DNA from: Sulfitobacter indolifex
Lineage (GTDB): Bacteria > Pseudomonadota > Alphaproteobacteria > Rhodobacterales > Rhodobacteraceae
Reading direction: 5' to 3'
Length of the DNA stretch: 64,000 nt
NCBI RefSeq assembly: GCF_022788655.1
Contig: NZ_CP084951.1
Span: 1 to 64,000 of the forward strand
The translations under genes were made by a program, and so were the position numbers. Under the pieces are notes generated by a model. The model did not search any database. It was not told the origin of the DNA and saw only the letters and a program-made list of their open reading frames with translations. The first letter of the stretch is position 1. Every line of letters begins with the position of its first letter. This document shows, piece after piece, positions 29,792 through 39,821 of this stretch.

Positions 29792-30553
29792 ATGACCCGT
29801 ATTCCGAGAACCCTTGCTGATCAGCCCCTTCCCTTCCTCATGGACGAAGCGCGCAAACCGCCGTCCAACACGGGCAAGCAACCCTCTTATATCGCAGATC
29901 ATCGACAGCGTCTGCGCAGCCGTTTCATCGACGGCGGCGCAGCGGCCATGCCGGATTATGAGATGCTGGAACTCGTTCTTTTCCGCGCGATTCCGCGCCG
30001 GGACGTCAAACCGCTCGCGCGCGAATTGCTGGACAGGTTCGGCGATTTTAACCGCGTTATCACAGCCCCTGCCGCGCGCTTGCGGGATGTCAAAGGCATC
30101 GGAGAGGCGGTAATCGTCGAGCTTAAGATCGTTGAGGCCGCGGCCCAAAGGCTGGCCCGCGCCAAGGTTCTCAAGCGGCATGTCGTGGCCTCTTGGGACG
30201 CCTTGCTGGACTACTGTCACACCACCATGGCCCATCTGGAGACAGAGCAGTTTCGCGTTCTATATCTCGACCGGAAAAACATTCTCATCGCGGATGAAGA
30301 ACAGGCCAAAGGCACGGTCGACCATGTGCCGGTCTACCCCCGCGAAGTTGCCAAACGCGCGCTAGAATTGAATGCCAGCGCGATTATCCTCGTGCATAAC
30401 CACCCGTCTGGGGATCCCAGCCCGTCACGTTCGGATATCGACATGACACATCAGGTCGCCACTGCCTGCGACGCATTGGGGCTTACACTGCATGACCACC
30501 TAATCATCGGCAAATCACGCGAGTTGAGCTTTCGGAACGAGGGTCATCTTTAG
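29792..30553 (+). CDS. radC: RadC/JAB-domain family protein
   Basis: This 253-residue protein has a helix-hairpin-helix-like N-terminal region (DVKGIGEAVIVELK) and a C-terminal JAMM metalloprotease-like domain with HNHPSGDPSPSRSD supplying the zinc ligands. The biological role of RadC proteins is not settled despite the historical link to DNA repair. An in-frame ATG at 29840 is an alternative start. It converges on the PstS-OmpA gene with a 19-base gap. Confidence 0.9.
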   Translation: MTRIPRTLADQPLPFLMDEARKPPSNTGKQPSYIADHRQRLRSRFIDGGAAAMPDYEMLELVLFRAIPRRDVKPLARELLDRFGDFNRVITAPAARLRDVKGIGEAVIVELKIVEAAAQRLARAKVLKRHVVASWDALLDYCHTTMAHLETEQFRVLYLDRKNILIADEEQAKGTVDHVPVYPREVAKRALELNASAIILVHNHPSGDPSPSRSDIDMTHQVATACDALGLTLHDHLIIGKSRELSFRNEGHL

Positions 30554-30572
30554 GACGGCGCGCTGCATCCCC

Positions 30573-32135
30573 TTAACGCACCCAAACCTCTACCCGACGG
30601 TTGGCCTGACGGCCCCACTCACTGTCATCACAGGCAATCGGCATGGCCTCACCAAAGGCATCCACCCGCAGATCGATGCGCGACAGATTGGCGGTTACCG
30701 CAGCGGCACTTACGGCGCGTTGCACAGCCTCGGCACGGCGCAGGGCGATCTCGCGATTAGCCCTTGCTGCGCCCTCACCATCGCTAAACCCTACAAACAT
30801 CAGCCTCCGCGCGTCATACTGCCCCTGCTCAAGCGCGCGCGCCAACTGTTGAACGTTGGACCGTGACTGCGCATCCAGCCGGATCGAGCCTGCCTCAAAC
30901 CGGAACGAAGTCGTCAGCCGGGCCATGGGCACCAACGTCGCCGTCATGCGCTGCAACTCTCCCAATGGCGTTTCGATACCGGCGGTGATGATCGCATTGG
31001 CAAAACGGTTGCCCTGCTCCTCCACCGGTATTTCTTCGGGTGTTTGATCCACAAAACCGGCACGCCGAATAACAATCTGCGCCGAAGGGCTGCGGGTAAA
31101 GGCCAGAAACTCTCGCGTGATGAGGGGCAATCGGCGGGCGGGGAAGTAAAGGAACATCGGCGCGGTCAGCGGGTAATCTTCGGTTTTGATCGTGCGCCGC
31201 GCGGCATCCAGCGCAAATCCGCAGTCGCCGCCGAGGGTCAGCACCTCTGTTCCGCCCTGCTCGGCATAGCTGGTGATGCCAAGGGCAAAGACATCCTGCG
31301 CCACGGCATCGGCAAGGCTTTCGGGCATCGCGTGACGGATTACATCCGCGCTCAGTTCCAGTCCCGCAGGGGTCAACACCTGATCGACGATGGCTTGGCT
31401 AAGCCCGCCATTCGCTGTCGGCATGTGCAGCTCAATGGGGGCATCCGGCCCGCCAAGACGCTGCCAGTTCTTAATCTCACCCGCAAAGACCCGCGCCAAA
31501 GTGAGCGGGGAAATTTGTTTCACCGGGTTGGACGGTGCCACCACCGGTACCACGGCATCCAAGGCCAGAACCCGGCTGCGGTTGGCCCCTGTCAAATCGC
31601 CCAAACCGGCCTCTCGTGCGTTGATCCGCTCTTCCCGGCGCACCTCGCGCAAGGCCATAACCACATCAGCTTCGTCCGCCAAAAGATCGGCAAAACCCTC
31701 GTTGGTGTTGGTCGCCCGAAAGTCAAAACGCGCAGCCAGCTTGCTGTCGTCCTTACGTGTAAGCAGCAGCGCGAAACGCCCGCCTTCACCCTCTTCGCGG
31801 CCGACCGAATAGCCTTGCCGCTCTGCGAAGGCGTCGATCAGCGCGGGCATCAACAAGGCCCCCATCGTGGCGGAACCCGAAAAGCGTACTTCGGCGACGA
31901 AGTCCTCAAGGTTGGGGCATCCCGGCCCGGTGCAGGACACGCCGCTGCTGTCGACGGTCAGCTCACCATAGTCGGTGTCGACCCGATAGAATTCGCCATC
32001 AAAGCCCAGCATAGTGCCGCTAATCTCGACACTGCCATCGCGTGAGGTGAGCGCGACATCCTGTGCCGCCAGCGTTCCCGCAGTAAAAAGCAAAAGTGCG
32101 GCGCTGATCGCCGCACGTTTTAACCCGTTCATCAA
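30573..32135 (-). CDS. PstS-like substrate-binding protein fused to an OmpA C-terminal domain
   Basis: This 520-residue exported protein has a signal peptide (about 1-24, ending GTLAAQ). Residues about 80-360 form a phosphate-type periplasmic binding fold (VRFSGSATMGALLMPALIDAFAE, PLTLARVFAGEIKNWQRLGG). The last 120 residues are an OmpA-type peptidoglycan-binding domain (SFRFEAGSIRLDAQSRSNVQQLA, FSDGEGAARANREIALRRAE, NRRVEVWV). Such a fusion would hold a solute-binding domain at the cell wall. No pst transporter genes are nearby, so the ligand may not be phosphate. Confidence 0.8.
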   Translation of the reverse strand: MMNGLKRAAISAALLLFTAGTLAAQDVALTSRDGSVEISGTMLGFDGEFYRVDTDYGELTVDSSGVSCTGPGCPNLEDFVAEVRFSGSATMGALLMPALIDAFAERQGYSVGREEGEGGRFALLLTRKDDSKLAARFDFRATNTNEGFADLLADEADVVMALREVRREERINAREAGLGDLTGANRSRVLALDAVVPVVAPSNPVKQISPLTLARVFAGEIKNWQRLGGPDAPIELHMPTANGGLSQAIVDQVLTPAGLELSADVIRHAMPESLADAVAQDVFALGITSYAEQGGTEVLTLGGDCGFALDAARRTIKTEDYPLTAPMFLYFPARRLPLITREFLAFTRSPSAQIVIRRAGFVDQTPEEIPVEEQGNRFANAIITAGIETPLGELQRMTATLVPMARLTTSFRFEAGSIRLDAQSRSNVQQLARALEQGQYDARRLMFVGFSDGEGAARANREIALRRAEAVQRAVSAAAVTANLSRIDLRVDAFGEAMPIACDDSEWGRQANRRVEVWVR

Positions 32136-32151
32136 GACCTACCCGGTTGCG

Positions 32152-33123
32152 TTAGTTCTGCGCGACTTTCAGGTCTTGGAGCAAATTATTCAACACCAGA
32201 AAGTTGCCAACCGCATCACAGTCCGGCACGGCGAGGGTCAGGTTCTGAGTTTTCACCTGATCGCTGCCGCGCAATTCCAGCGCTTGCGCTTCGATCTCAA
32301 GGCCGCAATTGGCCTCGCTGACCTCAGCCTCAACACTGAGCGCGACATCGCCTTCCTGCCCCGCTGCGGCGACCGGGAAACTATAGACCTCGGCCATCAG
32401 AGGGTCGGAAGTGTCGGTGTCACCGTTACGCGTCATGAAGCCCCCTTCGCCAAGCACGGCTGCCGTCATATCGCGCGGCGCGCCGGACCAGACATGGCCC
32501 GCATCGCCGTAATCGGCGCCAAACTCACGGGCATGAAGCTCAAAGCCCGCAGCACCTTTCCACTGCAGCACGATACGGTTGAAGCCAGACAATTCTGACA
32601 CCGAAGTTTGCGCCACAGCGCCGTCGCCATTGCCAAAGGCAAGGATGAAGACAGCCTCTTCGGCCAAGGCGGGCACGGTGACGTTCAACTGGCCTTTGTC
32701 GTCGGTCACTTCGGTAAAGATCATCCCGTTATGATGCACGGTCAGCCGCTCATTGGGCAAGCACGCGGCGTCTAGCGTCAGTTTTACCATCGCTGCAGCC
32801 ACGGCTTCGGCCTCGGCGGTGATATCGCAAGCCGCGGTGATTGCCGTGCTGTGGCTATCTGGCGCGGGCGGCAGGCTTTGTGGCGCCGCAGCCTTGATCA
32901 CCTGATTATCCAGCGCGGGAAGTGCAATGGGACTGTCGAGTGCTGCCGAGGTCAGGGTGATGCCCTCAACCTCTAACAAAGCGCCATTGTCGGCCACGGG
33001 GTGTGCCGCTTCAGCCGACCCATAGCGTTGTTGCGCCGTGTCGGAGCTTTGCATGACAAAGCCGATACCCACGGCACAGGCCAAAGTGCCGACAGCCGTC
33101 AGAATTTCTTTAGTGCGCCGCAT
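32152..33123 (-). CDS. Membrane-anchored protein of unknown function
   Basis: I do not recognise this 323-residue protein. It has a short basic start, one hydrophobic segment at about 8-26 (LTAVGTLACAVGIGFVM) that could be an uncleaved anchor or signal, then a long, acidic, beta-rich region with five or so cysteines that would sit in the periplasm. It is encoded 16 bases upstream of the PstS-OmpA gene and is probably co-transcribed with it. secA lies just upstream on the same strand, so an automatic label of translocase would be neighbour-derived, not sequence-based. Confidence 0.7.
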   Translation of the reverse strand: MRRTKEILTAVGTLACAVGIGFVMQSSDTAQQRYGSAEAAHPVADNGALLEVEGITLTSAALDSPIALPALDNQVIKAAAPQSLPPAPDSHSTAITAACDITAEAEAVAAAMVKLTLDAACLPNERLTVHHNGMIFTEVTDDKGQLNVTVPALAEEAVFILAFGNGDGAVAQTSVSELSGFNRIVLQWKGAAGFELHAREFGADYGDAGHVWSGAPRDMTAAVLGEGGFMTRNGDTDTSDPLMAEVYSFPVAAAGQEGDVALSVEAEVSEANCGLEIEAQALELRGSDQVKTQNLTLAVPDCDAVGNFLVLNNLLQDLKVAQN

Positions 33124-33169
33124 AACAAGTCCCCTTCAACGGATTCGTTGGAGACTTTATGCGCGGAGA

Positions 33170-33192
33170 TCAGGGCCGAGGTATGGCCCTGA
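33170..33192 (-). terminator. Hairpin after secA
   Basis: 8-bp arms TCAGGGCC and GGCCCTGA flank a 7-base loop in the gap between the secA stop and the next minus-strand gene. No T-run follows on the minus strand, so termination would be partial. Confidence 0.45.
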
Positions 33193-33225
33193 CAAGCCAA
33201 GTTATGGGCGAAAAGGTGGCGCCGC

Positions 33226-35928
33226 TTATTTGATCTCGCCGTGGCAATGTTTGAACTTTTTGCCAGAGCCACAGGGGCAGAGATCGTTCCGCCCTGGGTT
33301 GCCCCATGTGGCGGGGTCGTTCTCATCAAAGCCCGGCGCAGCCGCTTCGGCCTGCTCAGAGGCCTCATCGGCAGCCTCGGTCGCGGCGGCTTGCATGGCG
33401 GCCTGACGGTCGGCCATTTCCTGCATCATCTCGCGGCGCTGCTCTTCGCTCATCGGTTGGATCTGACCCAGCTTTTGGGTCACGTCCTGCCGCAGACTAT
33501 CAAGCATCGTCTCAAACAGCTGGAAAGCTTCGTTCTTGTACTCGTTCAGCGGATCACGCTGCGCGTAGCTGCGGAACCCGACGACCGACCGCAGATGCTC
33601 CAACGTCAGCAGGTGGTCGCGCCATTTGGTATCGATGGCCTGCAACAACAGCTGCTTTTCAATGTTGCGCATGTTTTCTTCGCCAAAGGCGGCAGCCTTT
33701 TTGGCCATAAGCTCATCCGTGGCCTTCATCAGACGTTCGCGGATCACCTCATCATCCACGCCGTCTTCTTCGCACCACGCGATGATCGGCACGTCGACGT
33801 TCAACTGCTCGATCACCGCAGCATAAAACCCTTGGGTGTCCCACTGATCGGCGTAGGTCTTGGGCGGCATATATGTGTCGATCAGATCGTCGATCACCTG
33901 CTCGCGCATATCGGTGACGATCTCATTGAGGTTGTCGGCTTCCATGATCTCGCGACGCTGGCCAAAGATCACTTTGCGCTGCTCGTTCATCACGTCGTCG
34001 AACTTCAACAGCTGCTTACGGATGTCAAAGTTGCGGCCTTCGACCTTCGCCTGCGCACGCTCCAGCGATTTGTTCACCCAAGGGTGCACAATCGCTTCGC
34101 CTTCTTTCAGGCCCAGCGTGGTCAGAACTTTCTCAAGCCGCTCAGAGCCAAAAATGCGCATCAGGTCGTCTTCGAGCGACAGGAAGAAAGAAGTGCGGCC
34201 CGGATCACCCTGACGGCCCGAACGGCCGCGCAGCTGGTTGTCGATCCGGCGGCTCTCGTGACGCTCAGACGCCAGTACATAAAGGCCACCGGCCTCTAGC
34301 ACCTTTTGCTTTTCCTCGGCGTGCTGTGCTTCGATCTGCGCACGGATGTTCGCCGGGTCCGCATCTGGGTCGGCGTCCAGCGCTTCAAGCACTTTCAACT
34401 CGACGTTGCCGCCCAGCTGAATGTCGGTGCCACGGCCTGCCATGTTGGTGGCGATGGTAACTGCACCCAACTTGCCGGCATCGGCGATGATCTGTGCTTC
34501 TTGCTCGTGCTGACGGGCGTTAAGCACGTTATGCGCGACCCCGTCGGCGGTCAGCATGGTGCTCAGCTGTTCGGACTTTTCGATTGAGGTGGTGCCGACA
34601 AGGCAAGGCTGACCCTTGGCGTGGGCTTCCTTCACCTTTTCGATCATCGCCTCGTATTTTTCACGCGCGGTGCGGTAGACGGCATCGTCCTCGTCCACAC
34701 GTGCAATTGGCACGTTGGTCGGCACTTCGACCACGCCAAGGCCGTAGATCTCGGCAAACTCCTCGGCTTCGGTCAGGGCCGTACCGGTCATACCGCCCAG
34801 CTTGTCGTAAAGGCGGAAGTAGTTTTGGAAGGTGACAGAGGCGAGCGTGATGTTCTCTGGCTGAATCTCGACGCCTTCTTTGGCCTCGATCGCCTGGTGC
34901 AGGCCGTCCGAAAGACGGCGGCCCGGCATCATGCGGCCCGTAAATTCGTCAATCAACGTCACGGAACCATCGCGAACGATGTAATCCTTGTCGCGCTGGA
35001 ACAGCTTATGCGCGCGCAGACCTTGGTTGACGTGATGCACGATGGTTGTGCTTTCGGGATCATAAAGGGTCATGCCCTCTTCGATCAGATCTCGGGCGCG
35101 CAACTGCTCTTCAAGGAACTCGTTGCCGTCATCGGTGAAGGTGACGTTGCGGGTTTTCTCATCCAGCTCGTAATGCTCTTCTGTCAGCGAAGGGATCAGC
35201 GCGTCAATGATCTGATACATCTCGGAACGGTCCTGCGAGGGACCGGAGATGATCAGCGGCGTCCGCGCCTCGTCGATCAGGATGCTGTCAACTTCATCCA
35301 CAACAGCAAAGTTATGCCCGCGTTGCAGCATGTCCGACAGGCTCGACTTCATGTTGTCGCGCAGATAGTCGAAACCCAACTCGTTGTTGGTGGCATAGGT
35401 GATGTCGCAAGCATAAGCCGCGCGTTTCTGGTCTTCGGGCATGCCGGAATAGGCGACACCTGTGGTCAGCCCCAAAGCGCCAAAGACTTTGCCCATCCAC
35501 TCAGCGTCACGCTGGGCGAGGTATTCGTTAACGGTGACGATATGCACGCCCTTATGGGTCAGCCCGTTCAGATAGGCGGCAAAGGTCGCGGTTAGGGTCT
35601 TGCCCTCACCGGTTTTCTGTTCGGCGATATTGCCCTGGTGCAAGAAAATCCCGCCCAAAAGCTGCGTGTCAAAGGCGCGCAGGCCCAATGTGCGGCGCGC
35701 AGCCTCCCGGCAGTTTGCAAAAGCTTCGGGCAGCAGATCATCAAGGCTTTCGCCCGCATCGGCGCGCTTGCCAAGCTCGGCTGTGCGCATCTTGATCTCG
35801 TCATCGCTCAGCTTTTCGAACTCGGGCTCCAGCGCATTGATCTGTGCCACAAGTGGACGGGTCGCCTTGATCTTCCGGTCGTTTGGCGTGCCAAAGACCT
35901 TTTTGGCGATTGTTCCGATACCCAGCAT
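33226..35928 (-). CDS. secA: Protein translocase subunit SecA
   Basis: SecA is the ATPase motor that drives preproteins through SecYEG. The 900-residue protein has the DEAD-like motor with [10 protein letters not shown] (Walker A), [30 protein letters not shown] and [11 protein letters not shown], and a C-terminal zinc-binding tail [14 protein letters not shown]. The ATG at 35928 gives the expected [14 protein letters not shown] start with GGGAGA before it; upstream open frame is not SecA-like. It is divergent from the parvulin gene. Confidence 0.97.
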   Translation of the reverse strand: MLGIGTIAKKVFGTPNDRKIKATRPLVAQINALEPEFEKLSDDEIKMRTAELGKRADAGESLDDLLPEAFANCREAARRTLGLRAFDTQLLGGIFLHQGNIAEQKTGEGKTLTATFAAYLNGLTHKGVHIVTVNEYLAQRDAEWMGKVFGALGLTTGVAYSGMPEDQKRAAYACDITYATNNELGFDYLRDNMKSSLSDMLQRGHNFAVVDEVDSILIDEARTPLIISGPSQDRSEMYQIIDALIPSLTEEHYELDEKTRNVTFTDDGNEFLEEQLRARDLIEEGMTLYDPESTTIVHHVNQGLRAHKLFQRDKDYIVRDGSVTLIDEFTGRMMPGRRLSDGLHQAIEAKEGVEIQPENITLASVTFQNYFRLYDKLGGMTGTALTEAEEFAEIYGLGVVEVPTNVPIARVDEDDAVYRTAREKYEAMIEKVKEAHAKGQPCLVGTTSIEKSEQLSTMLTADGVAHNVLNARQHEQEAQIIADAGKLGAVTIATNMAGRGTDIQLGGNVELKVLEALDADPDADPANIRAQIEAQHAEEKQKVLEAGGLYVLASERHESRRIDNQLRGRSGRQGDPGRTSFFLSLEDDLMRIFGSERLEKVLTTLGLKEGEAIVHPWVNKSLERAQAKVEGRNFDIRKQLLKFDDVMNEQRKVIFGQRREIMEADNLNEIVTDMREQVIDDLIDTYMPPKTYADQWDTQGFYAAVIEQLNVDVPIIAWCEEDGVDDEVIRERLMKATDELMAKKAAAFGEENMRNIEKQLLLQAIDTKWRDHLLTLEHLRSVVGFRSYAQRDPLNEYKNEAFQLFETMLDSLRQDVTQKLGQIQPMSEEQRREMMQEMADRQAAMQAAATEAADEASEQAEAAAPGFDENDPATWGNPGRNDLCPCGSGKKFKHCHGEIK

Positions 35929-36102
35929 GTAATCTCCCGCCGAAGTTATGATGTCTTGCGCCGACCTGCTTGCCGAGCGCCATAGCAGCCCATAGATAGT
36001 GGATGAGCCCGCGCCTCTTAGCGCCATAAGGCGATGTAAGGGGCGTGCCATACACTGTCAATGTAGCAGCCTTGCTACGAACGAAGCGATTGGACCCCAA
36101 CC

Positions 36103-36951
36103 ATGCAAAAACCCCTCACTTTTCTGTCGTCTTTGGCGCTTGCCGCCGCTGTGGCGCTGCCTGTAGCTGCCCAAGACGAGCCGGGTGTCGACACGGTTGT
36201 TGCCACAGTCAACGACACCGAAATCACGCTTGGGCATATGCTCGTGGCGCGTGCCACTCTGCCCCAGCAGTATCAGCAGTTGCCTGATGACGTGCTGTTC
36301 CAAGGCATCCTTGATCAGCTTGTGCAGCAGACAGCCCTTGCCGACAGCTTTACCGGCGAATTGCCGCCGCGCGTGACACTGTCGATCGAAAACGAGACCC
36401 GCTCGCTCACCGCGGGCGAGGCAATCGAAGGCGTTATGGCCGAAGATGTCAGCGACGAAGAACTGCAAGCCGCCTATGACGCGCAGTACAAAGACGCCGA
36501 GCCTGAGCAGGAATTCAACGCCTCGCATATCCTTGTTGAGACCAAGGAAGAAGCCGACGCGATCAAGGCTGAACTCGAAGGCGGTGCGGACTTTGCCGAA
36601 GTTGCCAAAGAAAAGTCGACCGGCCCCTCCGGCCCCGGTGGCGGCTCATTGGGCTGGTTTGGCCCCGGCATGATGGTTCCCGAGTTTGAAGAAGCCGTCG
36701 CCGGCATGGAAGCAGGTGGCGTGTCTGAGCCGGTGGAAACTCAGTTTGGCTGGCATGTTATCAAGCTGAACGAGACCCGCACCGGTGAAGCGCCCGCGCT
36801 TGAAGACGTGCGCGAAGAGCTTGAAACCCAAGTGCGCCAAACCAAGGTGCAGACAGCCATCGAAAGCCTGACTGAGGCCGCCAAGGTTGACCGCAGCGCC
36901 GCAGAAGGCATCGACCCCACTGTTCTCAAAAACACAGAATGGCTGAACTGA
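36103..36951 (+). CDS. Periplasmic parvulin-type peptidyl-prolyl isomerase
   Basis: This 282-residue exported protein has a signal peptide ending in VAAQ (about 1-24) and a SurA/PrsA-like N-terminal helical region. A parvulin domain spans about 138-225, with ASHILVETKEEAD, GGSLGWFGPG, MVPEFEEAV and QFGWHVIKL. It helps fold exported proteins in the periplasm. It is divergently transcribed from secA, which is a reasonable functional neighbour, and lies 3 bases before argJ. Confidence 0.9.
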   Translation: MQKPLTFLSSLALAAAVALPVAAQDEPGVDTVVATVNDTEITLGHMLVARATLPQQYQQLPDDVLFQGILDQLVQQTALADSFTGELPPRVTLSIENETRSLTAGEAIEGVMAEDVSDEELQAAYDAQYKDAEPEQEFNASHILVETKEEADAIKAELEGGADFAEVAKEKSTGPSGPGGGSLGWFGPGMMVPEFEEAVAGMEAGGVSEPVETQFGWHVIKLNETRTGEAPALEDVREELETQVRQTKVQTAIESLTEAAKVDRSAAEGIDPTVLKNTEWLN

Positions 36952-36954
36952 TCC

Positions 36955-38181
36955 ATGGGTAAATCACTGGCTGTCTCGCCGCTCGCCCCGGCCCGTTTTC
37001 CCGACCTTCCGGTCATTGACGGCGTGACATTCGCCACCATCGCCGCTGGCGTGCGCTATCAAGGCCGCACCGATGTGATGTTGGCGAAGCTAGCAGCAGG
37101 CAGCGCTGTGGCGGGGGCGTTCACACGCTCCGCCACCCGCGCGGCCCCGGTGCTGGACTGCCAGGCAAAAATCGGCGGCGCCTCTGACGAGGGCGCCGCC
37201 ATTGTCGTGAACTCTGGCAATGCCAACGCCTTTACCGGGCGTGGCGGCACCGACGCGGTTGAGGCAATCACCGCCGCCGCCGCCGAGACCTGCGGCGTGC
37301 CGCAGTCGCGGGTGTTCACTTCCTCCACTGGGGTTATCGGCGAACCGCTGCCCCATGAGCGCATCACCGCTGTACTTGGCGATCTAAACGGAAAGCTAGA
37401 CCCTGCGGGCATCGAAGACGCCGCACGGGCGATCATGACGACAGACACCTTTCCCAAAGGCGCCAGCGCGACGGTGGAAATCGACGGCAAAACCGTCTCT
37501 ATCGCCGGTATCGCCAAAGGGTCCGGCATGATCGCACCTGATATGGCGACGATGCTGGTCTACATCTTTACCGATGCCGTCATTGCGCAAGACAAGCTCC
37601 AGCAGCGCCTATCGACCCACACAGAGACCACGTTCAACTGCATTACCGTGGATAGCGACACCTCCACCTCGGACGCGCTGATCATGGCCGCGACGGGTGC
37701 CTCTGGGGTTGATGTTTCGGATAACGAAGATTTCGACGCAACGCTGCGCAACCTTATGCTGGATCTGGCACATCAAGTGGTTAAAGACGGCGAAGGCGCG
37801 CAGAAATTCGTCGAAGTAGCGGTGACTGGTGCCTCAAACGATACCGAAGCCAAGGTTCATGCCATGGCCATCGGCAATTCGCCACTGATCAAAACCGCCA
37901 TCGCAGGCCAAGACCCCAACTGGGGCCGCGTCGTTATGGCGATCGGTAAATCCGGCGCTGCAGCAGACCGAGACCGCCTATCGATCCGGTTTGGCGATGT
38001 CGAAGTTGCCCGCGATGGCTGGCGCAGCCCAGACTATTCCGAAGAGGATGCGGCCGCGCATATGAAGGGCCAGAACATCGTCATTGGTGTCGATCTTGGG
38101 CTCGGTGAAGGCGCTTGCACGGTTTGGACCTGTGACCTGACGCACGGCTACATCGACATCAACGCCGACTATCGGTCCTGA
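36955..38181 (+). CDS. argJ: Glutamate N-acetyltransferase / ornithine acetyltransferase ArgJ
   Basis: ArgJ transfers acetyl from N-acetylornithine to glutamate in the recycling arginine pathway, and bifunctional forms also use acetyl-CoA. The 408-residue precursor has the autocleavage site [14 protein letters not shown], where the Thr of ATML becomes the N-terminal nucleophile of the beta chain. GNSPLIKTA and DPNWGRV are also conserved. It starts 3 bases after the parvulin gene and is followed by mutT after 4 bases. Confidence 0.96.
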   Translation: MGKSLAVSPLAPARFPDLPVIDGVTFATIAAGVRYQGRTDVMLAKLAAGSAVAGAFTRSATRAAPVLDCQAKIGGASDEGAAIVVNSGNANAFTGRGGTDAVEAITAAAAETCGVPQSRVFTSSTGVIGEPLPHERITAVLGDLNGKLDPAGIEDAARAIMTTDTFPKGASATVEIDGKTVSIAGIAKGSGMIAPDMATMLVYIFTDAVIAQDKLQQRLSTHTETTFNCITVDSDTSTSDALIMAATGASGVDVSDNEDFDATLRNLMLDLAHQVVKDGEGAQKFVEVAVTGASNDTEAKVHAMAIGNSPLIKTAIAGQDPNWGRVVMAIGKSGAAADRDRLSIRFGDVEVARDGWRSPDYSEEDAAAHMKGQNIVIGVDLGLGEGACTVWTCDLTHGYIDINADYRS

Positions 38182-38185
38182 TCTT

Positions 38186-38584
38186 ATGAAGACAGTGCTC
38201 GTGTCTGCCGCTGCGTTGATCGATATCGACGGTCGCGTACTTTTGGCGCAGCGGCCAGAAGGCAAGGCAATGGCTGGCCTCTGGGAATTTCCGGGCGGCA
38301 AAATCGAACCCGGAGAAACGCCAGAGCAGGCATTGATCCGTGAGCTGCACGAAGAACTGGGGATCGAGACATGGGAATCCTGTCTCGCCCCACTGACCTT
38401 TGCCAGCCACAGCTACAGCGATTTTCATCTGCTGATGCCGCTGTTCGCCTGTCGCAAATGGGGCGGCACCCCGGTGTCGCGTGAAGGGCAAACGCTGAAA
38501 TGGGTGCGTCCAAACGAAATGCGCGCCTATCCGATGCCCGAAGCAGATGTGCCACTCATTTCAATTTTACGTGATTGGCTCTAG
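38186..38584 (+). CDS. mutT: 8-oxo-dGTP diphosphatase MutT
   Basis: MutT hydrolyses 8-oxo-dGTP to keep oxidised guanine out of DNA. The 132-residue protein carries a full Nudix box starting [13 protein letters not shown] and ending RELHEELGI, with the preceding [10 protein letters not shown] typical of MutT. It directly follows argJ and is very likely in that transcript. Other small Nudix hydrolases are possible, but the motif context favours MutT. Confidence 0.88.
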   Translation: MKTVLVSAAALIDIDGRVLLAQRPEGKAMAGLWEFPGGKIEPGETPEQALIRELHEELGIETWESCLAPLTFASHSYSDFHLLMPLFACRKWGGTPVSREGQTLKWVRPNEMRAYPMPEADVPLISILRDWL

Positions 38585-38699
38585 CGCACAGTGGCTAAAT
38601 TGCACTAGTTATCGGCAAACGCTCAGCATCTTGCGTATAATTTAACCATTAGCGCATCATCCTGAGGCAGAGTTATAACATCTGTATGAAAGTGCCGAC

Positions 38700-38822
38700 A
38701 TGCTGAGAACCATCACGACCGGAAGTTCCATCTACGTTCAGGGTATCTTTGTAAAAATGCTGGCCGGTGGCCGCATGGCCGTTCAAGTTGACGGTAAGAT
38801 TTTCGAAGGCAAACCAGTCTAA
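38700..38822 (+). CDS. 40-residue small protein, function unknown
   Basis: An ATG frame of 40 codons starts MLRTITTGSSIYVQG and ends KIFEGKPV. It has a beta-like, mildly basic composition, with no signal or membrane segment. It sits alone between mutT and a clear terminator at 38834-38869, so the transcript seems designed around it. A 6-codon frame (ATG at 38686, MKVPTC) overlaps its start (ATGCTGA), which could couple translation. I recall similarly small proteins in other Rhodobacteraceae but cannot verify this. No function is assigned. Confidence 0.6.
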   Translation: MLRTITTGSSIYVQGIFVKMLAGGRMAVQVDGKIFEGKPV

Positions 38823-38833
38823 GAAAATCTTGG

Positions 38834-38869
38834 CGGAACGCCTATTTATGTGAACAATTAGGCGTTCCG
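38834..38869 (+). terminator. Intrinsic terminator after the 40-residue ORF
   Basis: 11-bp arms CGGAACGCCTA and TAGGCGTTCCG surround a 14-base loop, followed by GCGCGTTTTCCC. It starts 12 bases after the small ORF stop and separates it from the lipid-kinase gene. Confidence 0.72.
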
Positions 38870-38903
38870 GCGCGTTTTCCCATACCATTTGGTAGGGAAT
38901 ATT

Positions 38904-39821
38904 ATGTCACCGAAACGCGCAATCGTCATCCTGAACCATGGTTCAGGCCGCCAAGACGGTGAACAAGCTGAAGCCACTATCCGAAACGCCTTTGCGCGGC
39001 ACGGGGTAACGGCAAAATTTATCTACATCGACAAACGGAATGTCCCCGCCGATGCCGCGCGGGAGGCTTTGTCGTCGGGCGATGGCCTAATTGCTGTGGC
39101 TGGCGGGGATGGCACGATCTCGGGGGTATCTTCGGCGATGGTCGGCCAAGATCGGCCGCTTGGGATTATCCCTCAGGGCACGTTTAATTACTTTGCGCGT
39201 TCAATGGGCATCCCCGAGGATCTTGAAAAGGCGGTAGACCTTATCGCTACGGGCCAAAGCCGTCCGATACATGTGGCCACCATCAACGGCGAGACCTTTC
39301 TTAATAACGCCAGCATTGGCGCGTATCCCGCGATCTTGAAAACACGGGAAGGGATCTATCGACGTTGGGGCCGCAGCAGGATTGCAGCCTATTGGTCCGT
39401 CATCAAAGCGCTCATGGGGTTTCGTACGACACTCAAGCTGACCATCGCAGTGGACGGTAAACAACGCACATTACATACGTCCCTCGTCTTTGCGGTGAAC
39501 AATGCCTTTCAACTCGACCAGATGGGCCTGGATGGGCAAGACTGCATCGCACGTGGTGACATGGTGTTGCTTGTCGCCCCTGACACCTACCGTTTTGGCC
39601 TGCTGCGCCATGCCGTGGCACTGGCGATCGGTACCGCCAAACCTCATACCGACTATGAAATGCTCTGTGGGTCCGAAATCGAGATCCACATGAAACAGCG
39701 TAAACGCTATGTCGCACGGGATGGGGAAGTTGCTGTGATGGCCGGCCCCTACCGGCTTGCCCGTGCAACTTCTCCCATCCAGATTTTCGTACCGGATGCT
39801 GCGAAGGAGAGCGTGAGATGA
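38904..39821 (+). CDS. Diacylglycerol/lipid kinase family protein
   Basis: This 305-residue protein belongs to the DAGK catalytic family (YegS, BmrU or DgkB-like), which phosphorylates lipid or sphingoid alcohols. AVAGGDGTISGV is the nucleotide-binding GGDGT motif, and LGIIPQGTFNYFARSMGIP is the conserved follow-on loop. ATG 38904 has GTAGGGA upstream; an in-frame TTG lies five codons earlier. It overlaps the metallophosphoesterase start by 4 bases, so the two are co-translated. The lipid substrate is unknown. Confidence 0.87.
   Translation: MSPKRAIVILNHGSGRQDGEQAEATIRNAFARHGVTAKFIYIDKRNVPADAAREALSSGDGLIAVAGGDGTISGVSSAMVGQDRPLGIIPQGTFNYFARSMGIPEDLEKAVDLIATGQSRPIHVATINGETFLNNASIGAYPAILKTREGIYRRWGRSRIAAYWSVIKALMGFRTTLKLTIAVDGKQRTLHTSLVFAVNNAFQLDQMGLDGQDCIARGDMVLLVAPDTYRFGLLRHAVALAIGTAKPHTDYEMLCGSEIEIHMKQRKRYVARDGEVAVMAGPYRLARATSPIQIFVPDAAKESVR

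Noticed and set aside
38889..38903. TTG start for the lipid kinase
   Set aside because: ATG 38904 has a well-placed GTAGGGA ribosome-binding site, and the family N-terminus starts there.
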